Below, piece after piece: positions 50,029 through 60,066 of a DNA stretch of 64,000 bases. The DNA comes from Mesostigma viride (taxonomy: Eukaryota; Streptophyta; Mesostigmatophyceae; Mesostigmatales; Mesostigmataceae): the NCBI GenBank assembly GCA_009746045.1, contig RPFO01000114.1:188001-252000 (forward strand). The letters run 5' to 3'. The notes under the pieces are model-generated. The model did not search any database, was not told the DNA's origin, and saw only the letters and a program-made list of their open reading frames with translations. The number at the start of each line of letters is the position of its first letter. The stretch's first letter is position 1. The translations under genes were made by a program, and so were the position numbers.

Positions 50029-50835
50029 TTTTGGGTCGAAATTACCAGACGGAGAGAGCAATCACTCGCGGGAAGCAGGCTGCAGTGCAACTCCTGTCCT
50101 CTTACCTGTAAGATCGCGTCCCCATGCATTATTACTAGGTCCGGCATCGTGTAAAGGTGACGTCTCCCATGGCGTTTCGCAGTGTTTTCAGCTCTGGGAT
50201 GTCACCCGCTTACTGGCGAAGTGAAACTCGCGGGCGTGGCATTCGACGTTGGGAGGAAATTTTTGTGACAGGTCCATTGCGAACTCTCGGCCTTGCTCGC
50301 ATCGTTAGGAAACGGACGCCAACGGGCGATGCGCCGTGACGCGATGCGCCGCGCCGGTTTCAGTCCCCAGTTGTCAGGACCATTAGCGGCGCAAATGCCC
50401 GAATAAGGAGGCGGCCATATCCGCCCGTTCCAGGCTCGTGCAAGTAGAAAGCTACCAAAGGTCGAAAGTTCCCCGAACAAACAGTATCAAATCCAGTATC
50501 TTCTTGATCGGTAGAAAGTAAGTACTACCGGTCAAGTAACCGTCTTGTACCCGGCGTGCAGCATGGGCCATGGCGCACTTGGCCCAGTGTTGCTATGGAG
50601 GAAACAAGGCTTCCATAAATTGAGGGGAAATGCATGGGTTCAGCGGGGCTAGCAGGCATTTCCAAGCGGTTACGCAGTAGCTGTTCGAGGCGTCCCCCAT
50701 TTTTCTCGGGATCCGTTCCTGCCAGTTTCTCTGCTAGTTTCTGATTGCTCAGCTTGTTAACTAGCCAGAGGGTCGTTTGTCCCTGAAAGTAAGCGCATCG
50801 ACCAACCTCTCTTTTACAGCCGAAACGCTTCGAAA
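50029..50835. promoter_or_regulatory. 807-bp divergent region between ankyrin (-) and complex I-like (+) genes
   Basis: The two start codons face away from each other. A 56-codon plus-strand frame from ATG 50169 lies here but has no supporting exon partner. Confidence 0.45.
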
Positions 50836-52628
50836 ATGTCGGCCTGGCTTCGACAAACGATGATGAGGGAGCCGGTTGTCATGTGGTCATGCATACTGGG
50901 GACAGTAGGTGCGTCTGGCTGAAAGTGCGTTGGCAATTAGTGATCTTAAGTGCCCACTGTCACTCATTGTGCGGTATGGTTATTCGCAACAAAATGATAA
51001 CCCGTGTGACATTTCCTCCTCCTGAAAATGACATGTTCCTATGTATGTCTCCCGTATTGCTCATCAGCTTAAATGTATTTACGCTTGAAAGTGTCATACA
51101 ATCGACGTACGTGCAACCAAAAGTGACCCTAGTGGCTTAGTTTTCTTGTGAGTTAGGCAGCTAAGTTGGTATCCGGACCTCGCTGTGCTGTGACCTTCAA
51201 TATCTACTCCATGGTCCCGTGGAGAGAATCTTCATGTCCCGAGTTCACCGGGAGCAATGTATCAGTGGATGTGCTTGTGAAGCACCAGCGCGTGTTCTTG
51301 TCTCGTCAAAGCTTGCTTGATCCTTTTTCCATCAAAATGCCGCCTGCCCTTCCCTTTGTACGCGGATAGCTCGTGTCCCCTTGCCTCCCCCCTTCCTCCC
51401 CCCTTCCTCCCCCCTTCCTCCCCCCTTCCTCCCCCCCTATTTCTACGCATGCACGCACAGGCATCATTCCTTCCCCTCAGCCATGCATTTGGTCGCTAAT
51501 CCCCACAACGTTCATTTGCTGTTCTAGAATACTTGGCGACACCCACCTGCTTACTTGTCCATCCATCATCGCTATATGGACCTGTTCCCCATGCATGAAA
51601 CCTAGAGTATAGTTTGCCTAAATATATCGGCTAAATAGACCCGTTTCGTAGATCGGTTGATGAGTTTGATTTAATAGATCGGTTGAATAGATTGATTAAT
51701 TAGGCTGGTCAAATACATCAATTAGAAAGGTAGGTGGGGTTATCATGTTATTTGTGTCTTGTTTTGGTCAAGTTGAAGTGGCCGCCATCAGGCAGTCGTC
51801 CCTTTGGGATTGAAATGCCTCCATCCTGCCCCATTCCCATGTTACTAGCTAGAGTGTTTTGCATTTCAACCCCCTTTCTTATCCCCGCTCCACCCCACCC
51901 ACCACGCACTATCACGAACCGTTTTATCCTCACCCACTCAGGGTTGTGCGTTTCTCTTTGCATTTTCCATTGCCAACCCCACCCTTCGAGAAACCGGAAT
52001 CTGGCAGTTTTTAAAAAATAGTTCATCATGAATAAGTAAACAAATAAATGGGTCATCATACAAATAAATTAATAAGTAAGCCATCATCGGCATATCCCCC
52101 ACCGTCGCCTTCTCACGTGCCCACCCATCCTCAGCTGCCCTCCTGCCTTAACCCCCCTCTTTTAGCCCTCTTTGGGAACCCCCCCATTTGACCCCCCTCC
52201 TGCACCCTACTGCCTTGACCCTCTCGCTTTACCCTGCAGGTCTCCTCCTGCCGGTCGTGGTGCATCCCATCCGCGATGCGTTCAGCACGTCCAAGCCGGT
52301 CCCCCCTCCCAGTGCACGCCAGGTGCGACCAAGGAACACGTAGCGTGGCTGTAGGTTGTGTGACTTTCCTCACAGGCAGCAGCTCTAGATTCTAGGCACG
52401 TATGCAAAGGCATCGGGCATACCAGCTCTACTGTTGGTTGTGTCACTAAATAGGATTACTCATAAGCCTTGGTGCTTTCTCTCTTTTTCTCTTCTTCTTC
52501 ATTCTCATTATTCTCTTCTTCTCATTCTTTTTCTTTCCTATGTTTCTTTCTGTCGTTTTCCCCGATGCCGCGTTGGTTCTCCCTCGGTGCAGGTCGCCAC
52601 GGCGATGTCCCAGCAGCACAAGGGTTAA
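50836..52628 (+). CDS. probable mitochondrial complex I subunit B9/NDUFA3-like, three exons
   Basis: Exons: 50836-50908, 52240-52322, 52593-52628; 192 nt, 63 aa; donors GTGCGT and GTGCGA, acceptors CTGCAG and GTGCAG; phases 1 and 0 match. The protein is M-S-A-W-L-R at the start, then R-E-P-V-V-M-W-S, a hydrophobic membrane segment (about residues 14-34) ending L-L-L-P-V-V-V-H-P-I-R, and a short polar tail ending Q-Q-H-K-G. The E-P-V helix followed by L-P and P fits the NDUFA3/B9 pattern, a one-helix accessory subunit of the membrane arm of complex I in the inner mitochondrial membrane. The match is from memory of the family pattern, so another small mitochondrial membrane protein is possible. 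Small size is normal for this family. Confidence 0.6.
51380..51437 (+). repeat. (CTTCCTCCCCC)n pyrimidine tract
   Basis: Five short C/T-rich units inside intron 1 of the complex I-like gene. Confidence 0.8.
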
Positions 52629-54567
52629 TCCACTGGATGCAGCCCCAGTGGGGGCCGCCGCTGACCTTGCAAGTCTTCACAGCAATGAGACAACCAGCAC
52701 CTTCATACGGCCACCTTCCGACCAGTGCCTGTCTGGCACGCAGAGCACAGGGCCGGCCTAGCGTGGCATGAATGCTGTGCTGTGTTAGCGACGTGCGACA
52801 GGGTCGGGTGCAGCCAATGGGACTCCCTGCCTGTGGTGGGTGGGTGTCATGGGTGGCAACTGGCAACCCCAATGGCGCACATTGTCTTTGACGCTTGTCA
52901 GGGCAGCTTCAATGGCATGGGGAAAACTAAGACTGGTCCTGGAGCTCAGTCGATACCTGCTTGCTGGGGGCCAAAGTTGTGAGCGTCTATCCTGGGAGGT
53001 CAGCATTCACGTGCTAAAATCGACCTGTAGAGGCAGTGAGTGGCCTCACAGGGCGTTGAGTTCGGCATGGAGGATAGCGCACTTGTGTGGAAGTGGAGTG
53101 AGCTGTTGAGGGCTTGCTCGCCGACTAGAGCTGTTGGGAGGCTTGCAAGGTTTCATGGGCAAGTTCGACAAGAATCTGTGCACGCGACTATGGGGTTCCA
53201 GGTCTTTCGGGGTCCTGCGTATAATTGTTCCCAGATCCAATTGATGAGCTCTTTCTTGATTTATAAATGCAACAGTTTTGCGATGCAGAGCCTAGCTTGT
53301 TACACAGACCCTGAAATGTAAATTCAGCTATGGCGATTCTTTGCACTCACCCCGACTGCCACGATGGGGGAACCAGATCATTCAGAACTCGTCTGCTCTC
53401 TCATCACTTGTCCATCATGCATGCACATGAAGCAAATGCAGCATAATTTGAATTAATGTGTTCCATGCTCATGCAAGACATATCAAGCAGACAACCTGCG
53501 CAGACCATATACTTAGTTGTGGGGGCATGGCCTGCTTTCTGTGTAGTAGGTAGCTAGCCTTGCATGTACAAATATTGCACGAGCTCAGTCTTTCTCCGCA
53601 CCTCGTTTCATTCTCGACTCCTCCAATTTCCGGGCGGCACTTCCATTTGCAGCATCCAACACATGTTTGCGAACACGTTTACATTTGAACTAGCTTATTG
53701 CACACACCATGTGCGACTGTAGATAGATTAGACCGGTAGGACTGTTTGCACCCATCCACCCATCCATCGGGGTTAATGCTCCGTGACTCCCCAACGGGAG
53801 CACGAGTCTAATTCATTAATTAATTAATTCATGTGCGACTGCCCTAGACGAGTTGCAGAGAGAGTACTCTGTGACCTGGCCCCAGCGGTGAGAGAAGCAT
53901 GGGCACCCTCCCTTCTTCTTTTTACGTACATTAGGGTCGACGGTACCCCTAGCTTGGCGCAGTCATGTGCAGGACTTGCCTTCTTTATCACCAGGCTACC
54001 CAAGTAAATATGGGCTTCATTGCCCTCTTCCCCGGCCCAACCGACCTCTTATGGAAAAACGGAACACTGTCAGACGACGAAAAGCGGGTGGGCTTGAGGC
54101 CTCATACGGATGCCGGCTCAGGTACCCTTGTCACATGTGCGATGCTGTGACCGATGGATCTCAATGAGATCTGTCCAGTGGACCACCAATGGGTACTCGT
54201 GTGCAGGGAACGCGACAGCGCCACAGCAATTAGGTGTTCATGCAAAACTACGACTGGACTCGGACCGGCTGACCCACCAACAAACCGTCACATGAATGAA
54301 TGGTACCAGTGATATCAACGTCAACCCATAGCATGGTATCAGTGCCGACTACTCACACGAATAAGTAGTGTACGCCATGAGAGGGACAATAAATTCATTC
54401 GCACCGTCAACAATCACATGCCACGTCGACCAGCACAGTTGCCTCCGGCCTTGTTGAACAATACTACTAGTAATGTCATAGTATCAATCCATACGAGTCG
54501 TCCATCAAGTGCTCAGCGACATGCCACAGTACCGCAACACCCGCTGGTCACAATAATGTGCCCCCGC
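52629..54567. other. convergent spacer
   Basis: Lies between the 3' ends of the complex I-like gene (+) and EF-hand gene A (-). No supported exon. Contains a TTAATTAA-linked dispersed element at 53779-53834. Confidence 0.5.
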
Positions 54568-57500
54568 TCACGTATGGTACCGAGCCTTCACTTCTTGTTC
54601 CAGCCACTTTGTGTAGTCGTCAAACATCCTCGTCTGACCTGGCACGAACACCGCGGTGCCGACCGTCGAATACCGGCCCAAGTCCGCGCGCTCGGCCGCG
54701 CTCATTTTGGTCCCGTAGTAATCCTCAGGGCCAACTTTAGCCTCGACAATGCCATACCCTTGAAACGCGAGCATTAGCATTGTCGCGCAGGGTTCAGCCA
54801 CCGGCTTGGTCATGTTGGCCATGAGCTCCCTAGCAGGCTCCGCGCACTCAGGCGGAAGCTGATTATCGATCTCGAATAACGATAGTTGGGATGTGACGTT
54901 GAGAGCATCGATCAGGGTCGGCGTGTGGCCCGCCCGTTGCATGTCATCCAATAGCGCGAATAGGACGAGCCGGTACGCATAATTGGGCTCTACGCCGTCG
55001 TATAATACAAAGGGTACCGCGGCGGGGCCTGCCTCCTTTATGGTCATGGTCAGGGAGATGTCGTTATCTTTAACGACGGACAGCTGTTCGCCGCGGGGGC
55101 TGATGAAAGCGATGCTATGGGTGCCATACCATTTGAACTCGGAAACGGTCATCTGGCGGAGGGACTTCTTGTATAGGAAAGTGATGGACTCGATCGTCGA
55201 CAGCTCGTCAAAGGGGAGGTAGCCGATGCGGGGGAGGGGGAACTCTGCACGATGACAGACAGGTGGATAAGCGCGGAATTTCGGCAGCCAGTTAGTACCT
55301 TCTCGTTTGTTGTGAGAGTCCATCCATTAAGGGCAGGGAGCTGATGAGAGCAAGGGGAAGCTCTGGTGGGGTGGGAAGGGGCAGAATCATATGATGGGGA
55401 AGAGGCAGTATCATATAATGGGGAAGGGGCAGCATTATATGATGGGGAAGAGGAAGTATCATATAGTGGGGAAGGGGCAGCATCATATAATGGGGAAGGG
55501 GCAGCAACATATGATGGGGAAGGGGCAGCATCATATAATGGGGAAGGGGCAGCATCATATAATGGGGAAGGGGCAGCATCATATAGTGGGGAAGGAACAG
55601 CATCATATAATGGGGAAGGGGCAGCATCATATGATGGGGAAGAGGCAGCATAATATAGTGGGGAAGGGGCAGCATCATATGATGGGGAAGGGGCAGCATC
55701 ATATGATGGGGAAGGGGCAGCATCACATAATGGGAAAGGGGCAGCATCATATAATGGGGAAGGGGCAGCATCATATGATGGGGAAGGGGCAGCATCATAT
55801 GATGGGGAAGGGGCAGCATCATATGATGGGGAAGAGGCAGCATCATATAATGGGGAAGAGGCAGCATCATGTAATGGGGAAGGGGCAGCATCATATAGTG
55901 GGGAAGGGGCAGCATCATATAATGGGGAAGAGGCAGCATCAAATGATGGGGAAGGGGCAGCATCATATAATGGGGAAGGGGCAGCATCATATAATGGGGA
56001 AGGGGCAGCATCATATGATGGGGAAGGGGCAGCATCATATGATGGGGAAGGGGCAGCATCATGTGATGGGGAAGAGGCAGCATCATATGATGGGGAAGAG
56101 GCAGCATCATATGATGGGGAAGGGGCAGCATCATATACTGGGGAAGGGGCATGGGGAAGGGGCAGCATCATATAATGGGGAAGGGGCAGCATCATATAAT
56201 GGGGAAGGGGCAGCATCATATAGTGGGGAAGGAACAGCATCATATAATGGGGAAGGGGCAGCATCATATAATGGGGAAGAGGCAGCATAATATAATGGGG
56301 AAGGGGCAGCATCATATGATGGGGAAGGGGCAGCATCATATGATGGGGAAGGGGCAGCATCACATAATGGGGAAGGGGCAGCATCATATAATGGGGAAGG
56401 GGCAGCATCATATGATGGGGAAGGGGCAGCATCATATGATGGGGAAGAGGCAGCATCATATAATGGGGAAGAGGCAGCATCGTATGATGGGGAAGAGGCA
56501 GCATCATATGATGGGGAAGGGGCAGCATCATATCATGGGGAAGGGGCATGGGGAAGGGGCAGCATCATATAATGGGGAAGGGGCAGCATCATATAATGGG
56601 GAAGGGGCAGCATCACATAATGGGGAAGGGGCAGCATCATATAGTGGGGAAGGGGCAGCATCACATAATGGGGAAGAGGCAGCATCATGTAATGGGGAAG
56701 AGGCAGCATCACATAATGGGGAAGGGGCAGCATCATATAATGGGGAAGGGGCATGGGGAAGGGGCAGCATCATATAATGGGGAAGGGGCAGCATCACATA
56801 ATGGGGAAGGGGCAGCATAATATGATGGGGAAGGGGCAGCATCATATGATGGGGAAGGGGCAGCATCATATGATGGGAAAGAGGCAGCATCATATGATGG
56901 GAAAGAGGCAGCATCATGTAATGGGGAAGGGGCAGCATCATATAGTGGGGAAGGGGCAGCATCATATGATGGGAAAGAGGCAGCATCATATAATGGGGAA
57001 GGGGCAGCATCATATAATGGGGAAGAGGCAGCATCATATGATGGGGAAGGGGCAGCATCATATAATGGGGAGGGGGCAGCATCATATAGTGGGGAAGGGG
57101 CAGCATCATATAATGGGGAAGAGGCAGCATCATATAGTGGGGAAGGAACAGCATCATATAATGGGGAAGAGGCAGCATTATGACGTACAGGCGATACTCA
57201 TGACGCACCTACATCAGGTGGAAAAAGAGGAGGATACACGGGGGGGAGGGGGAGGGGGAGGGGGGGAGGGGGGGAGGGGGAGGGGAGGGGGGGGGCAGCG
57301 AATGAGGCGCGCAAGGTTGGGGGCTCAAGCAACTCATGGACACACAGGGAGACAGCGGGCCAAAGTTTGCCGCATCGCTGGTCTGGCGTAAAAGTTTGGA
57401 ACGGAATGTAAAGGAGGATGTGGCACCCACAACGAGCAGATACCCGGACAAAAGGGGCATCCATTTGGGTGATGGCAGAAAAAGGCGATGCGTGGGGGAA

Positions 57501-59012
57501 ACAGGAGGGGAGAGTGGGGGCCTGGGGGGGGAGGGGGCAGAGGGGATTTAAAGGAAACACAGGAAAAGTAAAGGGGGGTGGGGAGGGGCGGAAGGGACCA
57601 ACTGTTATTGATTGGGGGCCGAGGGATGAAAGGCTCCCACCTAGGCATATAGCCCGCATATAGTGCCCACAGGCTCTCATGCATTATTCACGTCCAGTGG
57701 CGTTTGCCTGCTATTGTGCCCATTAGTGCAGTCGCCATAGAGCTGCCATGGCACTCTTTGAGAGCGTTTCTGCCACCCAGTTGTGATACCCAGCGTCGAG
57801 TCTGACACGCATGGGGATGCCGTTTGCAAGGCGAGGCCCCGGGTGGCATGTGAGCACTAATGAGCTGATAAGCACCAGTGAGCACGAATAAGCCCTAATG
57901 AGCACCAATAAGTCGAGGGGCTGACATCCAGCACGAATAAGCCCTAATGAGCACTAATAAGTCGAGGGGCTGACATCAAAAGCAATACGTAAAATGTTGC
58001 TTATGAGCGCAGTAACAGAGACCTGTACAGCATCCCAACCCAAACTACCATGCTATTGATTCTACCCCATCCACAGCCGCTCAGTTCACCGCTGCTGTAG
58101 CAGCCTTGCCTACGATTTCTGCTGCCAAGGCCGCGATCACAGGCAGACATTCTCCGACCAACGAACATGTTCTCAGTTGCCTTGTGTCCTAAAGTAAGAT
58201 TACGCCCTGGCCATTGTGGTGCAGCAGGTTTGAAGAGCTGATGACATGCCGCGAGCTCTGCACAGAACTCAAGGATATAACTGCCTATCGCCGAAGCAGC
58301 ATTAAAATGAGGTCCTGGCCGGGCAGTGAGCAGATGACCTGCACAAGCCGGCGCTGACACTCCAGCACTGGACGGCCCCAAACGAAGAGATATTGAACGC
58401 GTGTCCACGAGGAGCGCCAAGAGATCCCACACGTTAACATGAATTACAGTAGTAAACAATAACGTCCATATTAGTCCACACACGTGTCATAGACACGTCG
58501 TACAAATATGTCCTATGGCAAATGCACCGACGCTCACCGTACAACGCCGTCGCCGTCTTCACCACCGCACTGCCGTCCTTCTTCCGCATCGTGTAACCGC
58601 CCAGGTCCTCGCCGGTCTCGACTTCCGAGTCCTTGGAGATGGCATTGGCCCAGATGCTCACGCCCAGGATGACGCCGCCGCAGCAGAAAATGAGCAACGC
58701 CAGAATCAGTATCCACATTCCCCGCGTCTTGTATTCGCGCTCGAGCCTGGCGTGTTCCATGGCGGCGCCTTTCATCTCCACGCTCGAGAGAATCCCATCG
58801 CCATCCAGATCCCATTTGCGCATCCACTCGACGGCCAGCTTCTTGGTCTTGGTCATTTGGTCAGGGTTGCCGGCGGTCGACATCATTTTCTCGAGCTTGC
58901 TTTCCAGCAGCGAGTGCGCCATGGTCTTAAGCTGCACCTCGTCCGCATTTTCCAAGTCGCTGGTCGGAATAGCTGTAAAGGACGTCATATTCTGCATTGA
59001 CCGGGTCGCCAT
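54568..59012 (-). CDS. EF-hand, single-TM protein with unknown C-terminal domain (copy A)
   Basis: Exons 59012-58538 and 55244-54568; 383 aa. Donor GTGAGC, acceptor GTGCAG, phase 1. The N-terminal part has a short helix-rich region and one canonical EF-hand loop, D68-x-D70-x-D72-G-x-L-x-x-x-E79, which should bind calcium. A hydrophobic membrane helix spans about 98-122. The region after it is soluble; exon 2 opens with F-P-L-P-R-I-G-Y-L-P-F-D-E-L-S and encodes about 224 residues of a domain I do not recognise, with conserved S-P-R-G-E-Q-L, C-A-x-x-x-x-x-A-[LF]-x-G-[YF]-G and D-Y-Y motifs. A calcium-sensing membrane protein is inferred. The intron (3.3 kb) carries a large 24-bp repeat. It is a paralogue of the gene at 60067. 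Confidence 0.85.
55385..57178. repeat. 24-bp minisatellite, about 75 copies, in gene A intron
   Basis: Unit gcagcatcatataatgggga plus aggg with few variants, and three places where 'ggcatggggaaggg' breaks the register. Frames of up to 466 codons cross it on both strands; they are repeat artefacts, apart from the exon 2 piece at one end. Confidence 0.95.
57240..57300. repeat. G-rich (GGGGGA)n tract
   Basis: G-rich purine run in the intron of gene A; potential G-quadruplex former on the + strand. Confidence 0.8.
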
Positions 59013-60066
59013 CTTGGTCCCGCGCTAGCAGGCCTTTGGTCGTTTATTAGTACCGCTGTAAACGACGGCAATGCCGGTTCAGGGTGGATATTTGCCGTCT
59101 GCCGAGAATCCGCAGACGGCGTCAGCGTGCGTATTGAATCAAATTCTCAGCAATGCGCTGCTGCGCTTCTCGGCCAGGAGCTCTGCAGGCTGCAGCCTTT
59201 TGCAAACGTCATTTGCAGGTTCTCGCGATTACGTTTAGACAACGTCAGTTCACTGAAGTATCGTAGTGCTTAGGTAGTGTTCGCGGGTGTCAACGAGACT
59301 CGTGAGTCCATCGGCAGAATTATTCTCAACAAGATATTTGACGTCTAGTGCCGAACGCGCGTGCAAAAAAAATATCAGGGAGGACATGGGGAGGAATCAG
59401 GAAACAGAGCGCGATCGCGGAAGCGCGGGCGCCGGGGATTCCCTGTGTAGCGCGCGCAAGCTGGGCGCAGCAACCGGGACGCTGCTTTTTTGTTGAAATC
59501 TGGGATACGCAGGACAAGTGGCGTCATAGATTCTATAGTTTCAATTTGGTATATCTGACAGTTCAAGACAGTTGGATTCCTCGCAAACACTACTGACACT
59601 TGGCAAATCTTGGGAATACGCCGACTAGGTACTACGGACGGGAAGACATCTACATGTACATGCGTGGACCACGCAAGGCCTCTTGCGCCTTGCCTACTGT
59701 AATGCCTAGTAGGAAGTGGGCGAGTGCCGGCCTGGCACGGAAAGTATCGAGGTGCAATTCTTTCGCGATTGTCTCATGTAACCGTGTCGTGTTGATTGTC
59801 GCGTAATTGCCACGTCCTAAGCATATGTCTGGTCATGACCGGCGTGGGAATAAACTGACTGACTGACTGACTGAAATGGCAGTGATATCACAGCTAACCT
59901 TGAGCGGGCCGACTGCCGAGTGAGGAAGTTGCCGCATTCGCACCAAGGCGCTACCGACATGAATTTTCACTTGAAGCTTCGATTGCATTAGCGCCTGACC
60001 TAATAACCCCAAGTAGGCTTCTCCATCGCTGCTATCTCCCAAAAGCTTACCGGAGGGCTTGCCGTC
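59013..60066. promoter_or_regulatory. shared promoter region of the head-to-head EF-hand genes
   Basis: 1,054 bp between two divergent start codons. An inverted repeat (gccgtctgc at 59094-59102, gcagacggc at 59112-59120, 9-bp loop) is a candidate protein-binding site or hairpin. A (GACT)n run is at 59857-59872. Confidence 0.5.

Noticed and set aside
50157-50339. 60-codon plus frame with a targeting-like start at ATG 50169
   Set aside because: No partner exon or motif was found; it lies in the divergent promoter region.
55149-57391. Long frames of 210-466 codons on both strands
   Set aside because: They follow the 24-bp repeat, a multiple of three, and consist of one repeated 8-residue phrase. 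Only the exon 2 end is real.
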